DNA of 64,000 nucleotides, taken from contig NZ_CP114054.1 in the NCBI RefSeq assembly GCF_026967575.1, positions 1,736,001 to 1,800,000 of the forward strand, in the 5' to 3' direction. The stretch comes from Aurantiacibacter sp. MUD11 (lineage in GTDB: Bacteria; Pseudomonadota; Alphaproteobacteria; Sphingomonadales; Sphingomonadaceae). The position numbers and the translations under genes were made by a program. This document shows, piece after piece, positions 8,259 to 16,688 of the stretch (positions within the stretch are counted from its first letter, which is position 1; every line of letters begins with the position of its first letter). Under the pieces are notes generated by a model that was not told the DNA's origin, searched no databases, and was given only the letters and a program-made list of their open reading frames with translations.

Positions 8259-10052
8259 TCAGTCCGCCCGCTGGCGGTCCGCCGCGAAAATCTGCTCGTA
8301 AAGCCAAAGCTGCACAGGGGTGTCCAAGCGCTCATGCAGGTGGTTGGTGTCACGGTAGAGCAGCGTGTCGCCCCGCAGCACCCGGCATCCCTCCGCATCG
8401 CAGAAGGGCCCATGCGTATCGATCTGCGGCAGGTCGGTAGCGGCGGCCAGCGCCCAGTTGCCTTCCGTGGCATTCTGCACGACGTCGAGCGGTAACGGCT
8501 TGCCGAGGTCGTGGCCGCAAAAGCCGTAGAACATGATGGCATGCTGATTGACCCAGCAGGCGACCACGTTGAACGTGTAGGCCGGGATATCCCGCACCAG
8601 CACTGCTTGCGGCAAGGGATCGGCGGCCATCGCCGCCAGCAATGCCCGCACCCCGTCGGCATCTTCGTTGTACCAGCGGAACGCGACATAGACGCGGCTT
8701 GCCCCGGCTTCGTCCGCGGCGCGCTTCGCCTCGCTCCACACCTCCGCCAATTCGCCCGCAGTGGCGCTGAGGCGCATGGTCCGGGTCTCCGGCTCCGCCG
8801 CGGCGAACAGCGGCATGAAGTGCCGCGCGTGCGAATCCCCCAGAATCATCACGGTGTCCTCGGTCGCTGGCGAACAAGCCAAATGGAAGCCAAGTCCGGC
8901 AAACTCCTGGCGGCAGGCAGCATTGCTCCGATCGCGCATGATCTCCAGCGAGGCATAGGGCGCCAATACGGCGGGCCAACGGAAGGTGAAGCCATTCGTC
9001 GCTATGCCCACCGTCGCGCCCAATCCCAGGACGGCGGCGGCCACCGCGATGACGACGGTGCGACGCAGGAAGCCGTTCCTCTCGATGAGGTAATAGGACG
9101 CCGCAGCGGCAACCAGCGAGATCGCCGCAAGGATCGGCGCTTCCCACAGCCGCACGTCAAAATTGCGAACCGCCAGCATCTGGAACGTGATGACCGGCCA
9201 GTGCCAGATGTAGAGCGAATAGCTGATATCGCCGAGCCAGCGCAGCGGAGCGCCCAGCAGTCTCGGCAGGGGCACCGGGCGCGCCAGCATCATCATCGGC
9301 AGCCCTACCGGGACGAGGAGGAACACCGCCGGACTGGGGAATACCCGCGCCAGCAATTCATCCGCGAACAACACGGCCAGCAGGGCGATGCCCGCCACGG
9401 TCAGGCCCAGGGCGGGGAGCGGCGCCATGGTCCAGCGCCGTGCGCTCACCCAGAAGGCGAACAGGAACAGCGCCATGCGCGGCAGCGGATTGAAGTAGCT
9501 GATCTGGTCGCCCTGCACCCACCACATGGCGAGGAATGCCAGTGCCGAGGCGACCGCACCGCCGAGCGCCAGCCGCTCGCGCAGCTTCTCTGACCCACTG
9601 ACCAGCAGGCCCAGCGCCACCAGCGCATAACAGAGGAATTCCACCCCCAGCGACCATGTGTGGAGCAGGGGGTTGGTCTGCCGCGGTTCATCGAAATAGC
9701 CGGTGTTGGCGGCGAACCAGAATTCGCTGACCGAGAAGATGGCCGCCAGTCCACTTTGCGAGAAGGCATCCATCTCGCCCGGCATCATCGTCACCCAGCC
9801 CAGTGCAAAGCTGACGGCGATTGCGGCCAGCAGCGCCGGATAGATGCGTTTCACCCGCGCCAGCAGGAAGGTGCCGGCGGAATACTTCGGCAGGATCAGC
9901 GGCATCAGGAAGCCGGAAACCAGGAAGAACAGGTCGACGCCCAGATAGCCCCAGGCAAACCATCCCAGTTGCAGGTGGAATCCCAGCACCAGCAGCACGG
10001 CGACACCGCGCAGCATCTGGATGTTCTGGTTGTAGCCTGCGGTCCCGGTCAC
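8259..10052 (-). CDS. Membrane O-acyltransferase (OafA/YrhL type) with C-terminal SGNH domain
   Basis: A 597-residue inner-membrane protein of the acyltransferase-3 family, which moves acetyl or other acyl groups onto surface sugars. It begins NIQMLRGVAVLLVLGFHL, the usual first membrane helix with the conserved Arg and His; about ten hydrophobic segments run to residue ~365. The last ~200 residues form a periplasmic SGNH-hydrolase-like domain with GDSHARHF (Ser) and DTNHLH (Asp and His). The GTG start at 10052 lies 11 bases after the DksA-like gene's stop, so the two are probably one transcript. The sugar acceptor is unknown; the polysaccharide made at 13-44 kb is a possible target (inference). 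Confidence 0.88.
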   Translation of the reverse strand: MTGTAGYNQNIQMLRGVAVLLVLGFHLQLGWFAWGYLGVDLFFLVSGFLMPLILPKYSAGTFLLARVKRIYPALLAAIAVSFALGWVTMMPGEMDAFSQSGLAAIFSVSEFWFAANTGYFDEPRQTNPLLHTWSLGVEFLCYALVALGLLVSGSEKLRERLALGGAVASALAFLAMWWVQGDQISYFNPLPRMALFLFAFWVSARRWTMAPLPALGLTVAGIALLAVLFADELLARVFPSPAVFLLVPVGLPMMMLARPVPLPRLLGAPLRWLGDISYSLYIWHWPVITFQMLAVRNFDVRLWEAPILAAISLVAAAASYYLIERNGFLRRTVVIAVAAAVLGLGATVGIATNGFTFRWPAVLAPYASLEIMRDRSNAACRQEFAGLGFHLACSPATEDTVMILGDSHARHFMPLFAAAEPETRTMRLSATAGELAEVWSEAKRAADEAGASRVYVAFRWYNEDADGVRALLAAMAADPLPQAVLVRDIPAYTFNVVACWVNQHAIMFYGFCGHDLGKPLPLDVVQNATEGNWALAAATDLPQIDTHGPFCDAEGCRVLRGDTLLYRDTNHLHERLDTPVQLWLYEQIFAADRQRAD

Positions 10053-10063
10053 GCTGGTGGCTC

Positions 10064-10396
10064 TCAGCTGCCGCTTGCGCAGGCGACGCACTTGGCTACG
10101 CTGGGATCGTTGGACAGCCGCCCTTCGGCGATCTCCTCGCCGCACTGGACGCAGTAGCCCCATTCGCCCTCGTCCAGCCGTTCCAGCGCCGCCCTGATGC
10201 GGCTGCGTTCGGCTTGTCGGCGCCGTTCCTCGGCCTGGGCCATGGCCTGCTGCTGCATGGCGTCCATGCGCGACAGGCGCCCGACGCTATCCTGCTGCAA
10301 GGTGACAGGCGCACGTCCTTCCGCGCTGATCGCGTCGAGTCGATCCAGCTCGGCGAGCCGCTCGGCCAGGGCAGTTCGGGCGTCGTCTTCGATCAT
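10064..10396 (-). CDS. DksA/TraR-family zinc finger protein
   Basis: A 110-residue protein. An N-terminal helical region (coiled coil with RLSRMDAMQQQAMAQAEERRR) is followed by a four-Cys zinc finger, CVQC at about 77-80 and CVAC near the end. This is the DksA/TraR fold, whose members bind in the secondary channel of RNA polymerase. It is shorter than DksA itself (about 150), so a TraR-like or accessory role is possible. The ATG at 10396 begins the conserved helical part; upstream in-frame codons extend through non-conserved sequence. Confidence 0.8.
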   Translation of the reverse strand: MIEDDARTALAERLAELDRLDAISAEGRAPVTLQQDSVGRLSRMDAMQQQAMAQAEERRRQAERSRIRAALERLDEGEWGYCVQCGEEIAEGRLSNDPSVAKCVACASGS

Positions 10397-10560
10397 CGTT
10401 CGGGCAGCTTTCCTACTCTGGCGCCGATTGTCAAAGCAGGCGCATGGGAAACTTGCCCAAGCGGCTGACATTGCGAGCAAAATGGAACTCCACAGTCGCC
10501 GGAGTTTTTCCTCCCGGGACACTGTTCCATGTGTTCCACATTAGTTGGACTTGCGCGCCG

Positions 10561-11244
10561 TCACAGTCGCCAGTCGACGCTGCCGCGACCGTTCTGTTCG
10601 AGAAACGCGTTGGCGCGCGAAAAGGGCTTGGAGCCGAAGAAGCCGCGATGGGCGGACAGCGGGCTGGGGTGCGGGCTCTTCAGCAGCAGGTGGCGATCCT
10701 CCTCGTGCAAGGCCGGGATCCGCGCCGCCTTGCCCTGCGCATGGCTGCCCCAGAGGATGAAGACGCACGCCTCCTGCCGTTCGGCCACCGCCGCCACGCA
10801 GGCATCGGTAATCGCGTCCCAGCCCTTGCCCGCGTGACTGCCGGCCTGCCCCTGCTGCACCGTCAGCGTGTTGTTGAGCAGCAGCACGCCCTGCTGCGCC
10901 CAGTGCTGCAAGTTGCCATGCGCGGGGGCGATGATGCCGAGGTCGCTCTCCAGTTCCTTGAAGATGTTCTTCAGCGATGGCGGCGGGGCCACGCCTTCGG
11001 GCACGGAAAAGCACAGGCCGTGGGCCTGGCCAGGGCCATGGTAGGGGTCCTGCCCCAGGATGACGACGCGCACGGCATCCAGCGGGGTCAGTTCCAGCGC
11101 CTTGAGCCGGCAGCCGCGCGGCGGGTAGATCGCCTTGCCGGCATCCTCCTCGGCACGCAGCCAGCCGCCCAGCCGCCGCGCTTCCGCAGTGGCAAGCACG
11201 GGTTCGAGCACAGGGGCCCAGCTTAGCGGCACGGTTTCACTCAT
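10561..11244 (-). CDS. ung: Uracil-DNA glycosylase (family 1)
   Basis: A 227-residue base-excision repair enzyme that removes uracil from DNA. Both family-1 motifs are present: GQDPYHGPGQAHG, carrying the water-activating Asp, and HPSPLSAHRGF, the minor-groove loop with the catalytic His. LLLNNTLTVQQGQAGSH is also typical. The ATG at 11244 begins the protein at a normal family length; the open frame continues upstream across the intergenic region and antisense to rnd, which is not real. It is divergent from rnd across 81 bases. Confidence 0.95.
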   Translation of the reverse strand: MSETVPLSWAPVLEPVLATAEARRLGGWLRAEEDAGKAIYPPRGCRLKALELTPLDAVRVVILGQDPYHGPGQAHGLCFSVPEGVAPPPSLKNIFKELESDLGIIAPAHGNLQHWAQQGVLLLNNTLTVQQGQAGSHAGKGWDAITDACVAAVAERQEACVFILWGSHAQGKAARIPALHEEDRHLLLKSPHPSPLSAHRGFFGSKPFSRANAFLEQNGRGSVDWRL

Positions 11245-11325
11245 CGACCCAGAGATAGGAGCGGAGGGCGCAGGCGCAAAGCCGCCCTTCCCTCCAATCC
11301 CCAATACGCCTAAGGGACGCGAGAC

Positions 11326-11946
11326 ATGGCTGTATATTTCCACGAAGAAGACCTGCCCGAAGGCGTGCTCGCCGATGGCCCGGTCGCTGTCGATACCGAG
11401 ACCATGGGTCTCGTCACCCCGCGCGATCGCCTCTGCCTGGTGCAGATCAGCGATGGCAATGGCGACGAACACCTCGTCCGCTTCGCCAATGGCAGCGCCT
11501 ACGATGCGCCGAACCTGAAGGCGGTGCTGGCCGATCCGGCACGGATCAAGATCTACCACTTCGCCCGTTTCGATCTGGCCGCGATCGAGCATTACCTCGG
11601 CGTTACCGCTGCGCCGGTGTTCTGCACCAAGATCGCCAGCAAGATGACCCGCACCTACACCGACCGGCACGGGCTCAAGAACCTGGTCGAGGAACTGCTG
11701 GGCGAAAGCATTTCCAAGCAGCAGCAGTCGAGCGACTGGGGCGCGCCCGAAATCAACGAGGCGCAGCGCGACTACGCCGCTTCCGACGTGCGCTTCCTGC
11801 ATCGCCTGCGCGAGGTGATGATCGAACGGCTGGAGCGCGAGGGCCGGATGCACCTGGCGCAGGCCTGCTACGATTTCCTCCCCACCCGCGCCAAGCTCGA
11901 TCTTGCCGGATGGGCAGACAAGGACATTTTCAGCCACGAGTCATGA
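11326..11946 (+). CDS. rnd: Ribonuclease D (short form)
   Basis: A 206-residue 3'-to-5' exonuclease of the DEDDy type, acting on RNA. The motifs are VAVDTETMGL (Asp23, Glu25), HFARFDLAAI (second Asp) and YAASDVRFLH (Tyr and last Asp). It lacks the HRDC domains of the long E. coli RNase D, as is usual in alphaproteobacteria. The stop is 23 bases before lptC, so the three genes rnd-lptC-lptA are probably co-transcribed. Confidence 0.93.
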   Translation: MAVYFHEEDLPEGVLADGPVAVDTETMGLVTPRDRLCLVQISDGNGDEHLVRFANGSAYDAPNLKAVLADPARIKIYHFARFDLAAIEHYLGVTAAPVFCTKIASKMTRTYTDRHGLKNLVEELLGESISKQQQSSDWGAPEINEAQRDYAASDVRFLHRLREVMIERLEREGRMHLAQACYDFLPTRAKLDLAGWADKDIFSHES

Positions 11947-11969
11947 GACTCGTGCGGTAGAGCACAGAC

Positions 11970-12626
11970 ATGACCATCGCCGCCGACCGTATCCGTACCA
12001 AGCGCCAGGCCTTCGCTGTCCCGGGCAGCCAGCTGGACAAGGTGATACGCGTGCTGGCGGTGGGCCTGCCGGCCCTGGTCGGCGTGGTGGCGGCGATGAT
12101 GCTGATCACCCCGCTGTCTCCGCGCGGCGACGTCAGCTTCCTGCTCGATCGCAACAAGGTGGCCATCGCCGAAGACCGGCTGCGCGTCGACAATGCCATG
12201 TATCGCGGGCAGGACAGCCGGGGGCGCCCGTTCTCGCTGGTGGCGGGCGAAGCCGTGCAGCAGAGCAATTCGGTGCCGGTGGTGCAGCTGGAAGACCTCA
12301 CCGCCCGCATCGTGCTGGCCGATGGCCCGGCCGTGCTCAGCGCTCCGCGCGGCACCTACGCCATCGACGACGAACAGGTCGGCATTCCGGGCATCGTGCG
12401 CTTCACCGCGGCCGACGGTTATGAATTCGTCGCGCGCAATGTCACCATCGACCTGCCCACCCGCACGCTGGTGGGCGAAGGTAGCGTTGGCGGCGAGCTG
12501 CCGGCGGGCACCTTCTCCGCCGATGCCATGCGCGCCGACCTGGAAGAGCGGAGCTTTTCGCTCAACGGCAATGCGCGGCTGCGGATGACCCCTGGCCGCC
12601 TGCGCCTGCCGCAAGGCATAGAGTGA
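11970..12626 (+). CDS. lptC: LPS export periplasmic anchor LptC
   Basis: A 218-residue inner-membrane-anchored protein of the LPS transport bridge. One membrane helix lies at about residues 25-47 (VIRVLAVGLPALVGVVAAMM); the rest is a periplasmic beta-jellyroll with repeated hydrophobic strands such as VAIAEDRLRVDNAMYRG and NVTIDLPTRTLVGEGSV. It takes lipopolysaccharide from LptBFG and hands it to LptA. The stop overlaps the GTG start of lptA (GTGA), supporting the pairing. Confidence 0.88.
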   Translation: MTIAADRIRTKRQAFAVPGSQLDKVIRVLAVGLPALVGVVAAMMLITPLSPRGDVSFLLDRNKVAIAEDRLRVDNAMYRGQDSRGRPFSLVAGEAVQQSNSVPVVQLEDLTARIVLADGPAVLSAPRGTYAIDDEQVGIPGIVRFTAADGYEFVARNVTIDLPTRTLVGEGSVGGELPAGTFSADAMRADLEERSFSLNGNARLRMTPGRLRLPQGIE

Positions 12627-13201
12627 CCGATATGAAGACGGAGCTTTCGACCATGTCCCACAAGACTTCGCTTTCCCGCCTGGCCCTGCGCGGCCTTGCC
12701 GGTGGCCTGCTGGCGGGCACGGTCGCGGCGCTTTCGTTCGGCTCGGTCGCGGTGGCGCAGAACATCGCCGGGTTCAATTCGAACCAACCGGTGAACTATG
12801 CAGCCGACCGCATCGAACTGCAGGATCGGCAGAACCGCGTGGTGCTGTCGGGCAATGTCGAAATCCGGCAGGGCGACCTGCGAATGACGGCCCAGCGCAC
12901 CACGGTCGCCTATACCGACACCGGCACGCTGCGTATCCAGCGCATCGATGCGACCGGCGGCGTGACCGTCACGCGCGGCAACGAACGCGCCAGCGGGGCG
13001 GCGGCGGTTTATGACTTCAATCGCCGGGTGATCATCATGTCGGGCGGCGTCGCGCTGCGACGGGGCGGCGATACGCTGGATGGCGGCCGCTTGGTAATCG
13101 ACCTCAATTCCGGCGTCTCCAGCGTCGACGGCAGCAGCTCGCGCGCGGACGAGAATACGGGCCGGGTGACGGGCACCTTCGCCGTGCCTGATCAGGAATA
13201 G
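12623..13201 (+). CDS. lptA: LPS transport periplasmic protein LptA (OstA-like)
   Basis: A 192-residue periplasmic protein with a signal sequence ending at about AVAQN and an OstA/LptA core: IELQDRQNRVVLSGNVEIRQ, then DGGRLVIDLNSG. LptA oligomerises into the bridge that carries LPS across the periplasm. The GTG at 12623 overlaps the lptC stop; ATGs at 12632 and 12653 are also possible starts. In related bacteria lptB usually comes next, but here the sequence after the stop is non-coding and AT-richer and the polysaccharide locus begins. Confidence 0.88.
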   Translation: MTDMKTELSTMSHKTSLSRLALRGLAGGLLAGTVAALSFGSVAVAQNIAGFNSNQPVNYAADRIELQDRQNRVVLSGNVEIRQGDLRMTAQRTTVAYTDTGTLRIQRIDATGGVTVTRGNERASGAAAVYDFNRRVIIMSGGVALRRGGDTLDGGRLVIDLNSGVSSVDGSSSRADENTGRVTGTFAVPDQE

Positions 13202-13608
13202 GCGCCTACGATCTCGAGGCTGTCCAAGAATGGCGGAAATGGCCGCCGTGTGAAACTATGGACAACCTCCAACCAGAAAATGAGCTTCAAGGCCTTGCTT
13301 CGGCACGCCACTCCGCACGGCGTTTCGAAGTGGCGTGTGGTCATTCGACTTTGGCAAGGTCACCTTTGCTGCAACCTCTTACATGGCTGATGCCGGGAAA
13401 TGGGTTCGTTTGGTCAGAATGACGGCCTAGACGGAAATTGGCTGAAATTCTCGGATTTCCATACATTTATGCGAATATTTGCGGCGTGAAATATGCAAAG
13501 AAAGCTTGCATGATTTCATTTTCGTGAAGTATAATTGCGATTTGGCCGACTTTTGTGTATCATTGTGTTTCGAGCAATTTCGCATGCACCTTCCGGAGGC
13601 GACCTTCG
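13202..13608. other. Non-coding, AT-richer junction after lptA
   Basis: About 400 bases without a supported gene, between core genes and the polysaccharide locus. The composition becomes visibly more AT-rich from about 13,430. It contains a 9-base perfect inverted repeat (CACGCCACT at 13304-13312, AGTGGCGTG at 13329-13337) without a T-tract. No terminal repeats, integrase or tRNA gene was seen. The final bases hold the ribosome-binding region of the next gene (CCGGAGG near 13,594). Confidence 0.5.
13304..13337. repeat. Inverted repeat, 9-base arms
   Basis: CACGCCACT and AGTGGCGTG are perfect reverse complements separated by 16 bases. There is no following T-tract, so it is not an obvious terminator. 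It could form a hairpin or be an operator; it may also be chance. Confidence 0.4.
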
Positions 13609-14076
13609 ATGACATCAGAAAAGCAGATGGCGGCAAACCGGAGCAATGCTCAAAAGAGCACCGGTCCTCGGACCGAGGAAGGCAAAAGGCGCAGCAGCCT
13701 TAATGCCTTCAGGCATGGCGTCTTGAGCAAGACGGCAGTGGCAGACCATGAGGATGCCTTTGACTATGATCTCTTACTGATGGCTTTGAAGGGCGACTTC
13801 AAACCAGCAACCGCAGTGGAGCTGATCCTTGTCGAACGAATTACCAACCTCATTTGGCGTGAAAAAAGGTTGGCGACAGCAGAAGCTGATATGATCGACA
13901 ATATCCACGACAAGGCAGACGTGTTCGGCCTATTTCTTTGCGACAGGCACCTGGGGCTACAGGATCAGCAACTTGTCGGCCGTTATCAAGGCATGCTCAG
14001 TCGCCAGATGCGGGACGCAATCCAAGACTTGCGAGATGAACAAGATCGTCGCCTCAAGATTGTCGAGGCAGTTTAG
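13609..14076 (+). CDS. Conserved hypothetical protein with AANR-N-KSTGPRT-EGK motif
   Basis: A 155-residue protein with lower GC than its neighbours. Near the N-terminus it carries MAANRSNAQKSTGPRTEEGK, then NAFRHGVLSK, a motif I recognise from scattered, often multi-copy proteins of unknown function in diverse bacteria. The rest is charged and helical. I chose ATG 13609, which begins MTSEKQMAANR. It stands alone at the left edge of the polysaccharide locus and converges on the O-antigen-ligase pair. Its base composition and patchy family distribution suggest horizontal transfer (inference). Confidence 0.65.
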   Translation: MTSEKQMAANRSNAQKSTGPRTEEGKRRSSLNAFRHGVLSKTAVADHEDAFDYDLLLMALKGDFKPATAVELILVERITNLIWREKRLATAEADMIDNIHDKADVFGLFLCDRHLGLQDQQLVGRYQGMLSRQMRDAIQDLRDEQDRRLKIVEAV

Positions 14077-14103
14077 TTCCAGCCTGCCAACAGATGAACT
14101 GTC

Positions 14104-14829
14104 TCAAGGCTGCAATTGCTCTTTGGCGCAGTCACCACGCCAAACCTTGTTGGCCAAGTCGCTCTGATCTCGGCGTAGGAAATTCAAGGCAGCCGGACGT
14201 AATTGAGCACAATCCAAGGTAGCGTCAAAGTCCCAGGCCATCTCAATCGTCTCGGCAAATTCTTCGTCCATGCCGACGGAACGAAGTCGCTGAACGAAAT
14301 AACGCTTCCAGGTGCCATCGCGCGTCAACAGCGCTGCAATAGCCTGCCGACCGCCCGCTTCATCCATCATGGCGGTCAGGATGTCATTTGCCTGATCATT
14401 GGCTGAGCCAGTTGCACTCAAGGCTGCGACGCGCTCAGCCGCGGATGCATAGTCTCCTGAAAGAAGGCCCGCTCTAGCTACGGCGATCTGGGGGACGGGC
14501 TCTCGCCATCCCCTTGCTGCAGCAACTTCAAGGGCTCCAATCGCTGCATCATTGTTGCCGTCAAGCTCAGCTGCCTGAGCATACAAGAGAGGATGCCGCG
14601 CCGGCAAAGGCCGCATCCTGACCAGATTGCGGGCCTCAGTCAGGATGTTGTTGCTGTCGCCTCGAGCAACAGCTGCTTCGAGGGATCTTTGTTGCGCCAC
14701 ACCTCTGAAGGGAGAAGGAACCAAATCGACTACGGAAGGATCGCTGTAGGCCTGCCGATCCATCTGAATGCCGATGGCCGCCATCGCAATCACTGCGAGG
14801 GCGAAGAAATAGACTGCCCGCCCCATCAT
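14104..14829 (-). CDS. Membrane-anchored TPR-like protein beside O-antigen ligase
   Basis: A 241-residue protein with an N-terminal hydrophobic anchor (VYFFALAVIAMAAIGIQM) and then alanine-rich helical repeats resembling degenerate TPRs (HPLLYAQAAELDGNNDAAIGALEVAA, LLSGDYASAAERVAAL). Its ATG overlaps the stop of the O-antigen-ligase gene by four bases (ATGA), so the two are translationally coupled and may act together in the membrane. No enzyme motif is visible. Confidence 0.75.
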   Translation of the reverse strand: MMGRAVYFFALAVIAMAAIGIQMDRQAYSDPSVVDLVPSPFRGVAQQRSLEAAVARGDSNNILTEARNLVRMRPLPARHPLLYAQAAELDGNNDAAIGALEVAAARGWREPVPQIAVARAGLLSGDYASAAERVAALSATGSANDQANDILTAMMDEAGGRQAIAALLTRDGTWKRYFVQRLRSVGMDEEFAETIEMAWDFDATLDCAQLRPAALNFLRRDQSDLANKVWRGDCAKEQLQP

Positions 14830-16157
14830 GCCGACTTCTCACGAGCAGGAAGGAGCAGCACGACGAGCAGCCCCGCGATGCATAGCATCGCGTGGTTTCG
14901 CAGAGGATAGTCGAGCACAGACTGGAGCGCGATACAGGTAAAGGAGACGATTGCGGCGAAGGCAAGCCACCTGTCGGCATCGTTCCGACGTTGCCATGTC
15001 GCCCATCCTAGCCAAGCAAACCATGCAAGAAGGACAAGGATGCCGATCACGCCGGTCTCAATCGCAAGCTCAATGTAATCGTTATGCGCACGGCCCGCCC
15101 TTCCCGGGGAAACATAGGCCAGCGATTCGTCGATCTGGAAGACTTCGTCGAACGTTCCCGTGCCTGAGCCGACCGGCCAGTAGCGCTTTGCCACGAAGGC
15201 ACCGTCGTCCCACATCTCTAGGCGATCGCCGTCGATTTGAGAAAAGCGCTCAAGGCTCTGGGCGGCACGACCGCCAGAAGCCACAGACGCGACGATGGCA
15301 ACGATGCCGATTACAACAACAATCGCGCTTCCGATGATCATGGGGCGCCTGTTGGCCAGAACGCCTGAGCGCTTGCTGCGAAGGTAGCTGGCGGCAAACC
15401 TGGCGACGACAAATGCGAGCAACAAGACGAGCAGCGTCATGCTGGAACGCGACTGTGTCAGAACCACCGCTATCACCATCAAGGCACCGGCGCCGGCAGC
15501 CAGCATTGGCCAGAGGCGACCTGACGGCAGAGGCACGGCCGCCAAAGTGATCGTCGCTATGACGAAGAAGATGCCTGTCGAATTGCGGTTGGAAAAGGTG
15601 GCGTAGAAGACGTCTGGGCCGGCATCGATATCTTGCAGGATACCAAACGTATTGGCGCTGCTGAGTTGCAGCGTCCCCAGCAGGAATGCGCCAAGCGCAA
15701 CCGCGACAAGGGTCTTGACGAGGACATGTCGATCTTCCTGCGACAGTGACCAGCCCAATACGATCATGGCAGCCGGTGCCAGGGTGGCGCAAAAGGACGT
15801 CAGGGTTCGCAAGGGATCGACACTGAATGTGAACCAGCTCTGCGTATCGATACCCGTGACGCTGTAGGCCTGCACCACCAGGTCTCGACCGGGTAACGCC
15901 TGCCACAGGGGAGCAGGTAGCGGGACCGCCTGCAGGAGCGGGAAAGCCAAGGTCAGCGCGACAAGGATGACGAGGACCCGCGGAGCTTCGCGGACGAAGT
16001 CCCCGAACCGCCCTGCGTTCAACGCCAGCAAGGCGAGTGCGAACAACTGGATCGCCATGTGCCGAAAGCCATAGACCACACCGCCGCCGCCAAGAAGGAC
16101 AGCCAGGACGAGTAGGATCTGGAGCTGGGTAACGGGACGTTGGATCAGCTTCATCAT
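14826..16157 (-). CDS. O-antigen ligase/polymerase family membrane protein (Wzy_C)
   Basis: A 443-residue protein with about eleven hydrophobic segments and one large periplasmic loop containing YWPVGSGTGTFDEVF and AHNDYIELAIETGVIG, the hallmark of the Wzy_C/O-antigen-ligase family. These proteins polymerise or ligate lipid-linked glycans at the periplasmic face. A second family member is at 33,289-34,611, so one may be the chain polymerase and the other a ligase; sequence alone does not decide. Confidence 0.88.
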   Translation of the reverse strand: MMKLIQRPVTQLQILLVLAVLLGGGGVVYGFRHMAIQLFALALLALNAGRFGDFVREAPRVLVILVALTLAFPLLQAVPLPAPLWQALPGRDLVVQAYSVTGIDTQSWFTFSVDPLRTLTSFCATLAPAAMIVLGWSLSQEDRHVLVKTLVAVALGAFLLGTLQLSSANTFGILQDIDAGPDVFYATFSNRNSTGIFFVIATITLAAVPLPSGRLWPMLAAGAGALMVIAVVLTQSRSSMTLLVLLLAFVVARFAASYLRSKRSGVLANRRPMIIGSAIVVVIGIVAIVASVASGGRAAQSLERFSQIDGDRLEMWDDGAFVAKRYWPVGSGTGTFDEVFQIDESLAYVSPGRAGRAHNDYIELAIETGVIGILVLLAWFAWLGWATWQRRNDADRWLAFAAIVSFTCIALQSVLDYPLRNHAMLCIAGLLVVLLLPAREKSA

Positions 16158-16219
16158 CGTAAGACCATTTGTCCCTTTTCAGTCTTTCGAGGACAAGCGG
16201 AAAAGATCAGTCAGATACG

Positions 16220-16251
16220 AAAAGGGGAGCCGGCCATTAGGCGAGCTCCCC
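16220..16251 (-). terminator. Rho-independent terminator after small exported protein gene
   Basis: On the minus strand a 7-base stem (GGGGAGC, 16251-16245, with GCTCCCC, 16230-16224) is followed at once by TTTT. It lies 30 bases past the stop of the 84-residue protein gene and before the O-antigen-ligase gene, so it should isolate the two transcripts. Confidence 0.75.
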
Positions 16252-16280
16252 GAATTCCGTTCAAATGATCTAGATCGAGA

Positions 16281-16535
16281 TCAGTGGATGATGCCCTTGG
16301 AAGTGACGATCTCGTGGATGACGAGGCCGGTCAGCAGAGCGATGGCGGCAGCCAGGGCCGGCGAGATCTTGACGCCGGCTTCTTCGCCTTCTTCCGAAAT
16401 CGGAGCGGCGGCGCGTTCAGCAGCCAAGGGAGCAAGCGACACGTTGGCCTCGCTGGCACGTTCACCGGCATGCGCAGCAACCGGAGTGAAGGCAAGCGAT
16501 GCGACAGCCGTGGCTGCGAGGATCTTCTTCAACAT
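16281..16535 (-). CDS. Small exported or membrane protein, unknown
   Basis: An 84-residue protein. The first 23 residues are a Sec signal peptide (MLKKILAATAVASLAFTPVA, cleavage near AHAG). The mature part has a short acidic stretch (ISEEGEEAG) followed by one hydrophobic segment, ALAAAIALLTGLVIHEIV, and a short tail. An AGGAG ribosome-binding site precedes the ATG at 16535, and a strong terminator follows. It lies between the lasso-type B2 gene and the O-antigen-ligase pair, all on the minus strand. I do not recognise the family. Confidence 0.72.
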   Translation of the reverse strand: MLKKILAATAVASLAFTPVAAHAGERASEANVSLAPLAAERAAAPISEEGEEAGVKISPALAAAIALLTGLVIHEIVTSKGIIH

Positions 16536-16688
16536 GGTGAACTCCTGAATGGACGAGATTTCACGTTTGCTTTGAGGCTTCATACCGCACTGCACAAAGC
16601 CATGCAATGATCTATACGAGAAAATTCTTAATGGCCGCTTGTGTCTTACATGTTGCAAGTCACGTAATTCAAAAGCCTATTGGCCGGT

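Noticed and set aside
11245..11937. Long N-terminal extension of ung
   Set aside because: The open frame continues upstream but is antisense to rnd; ung is complete from 11,244.
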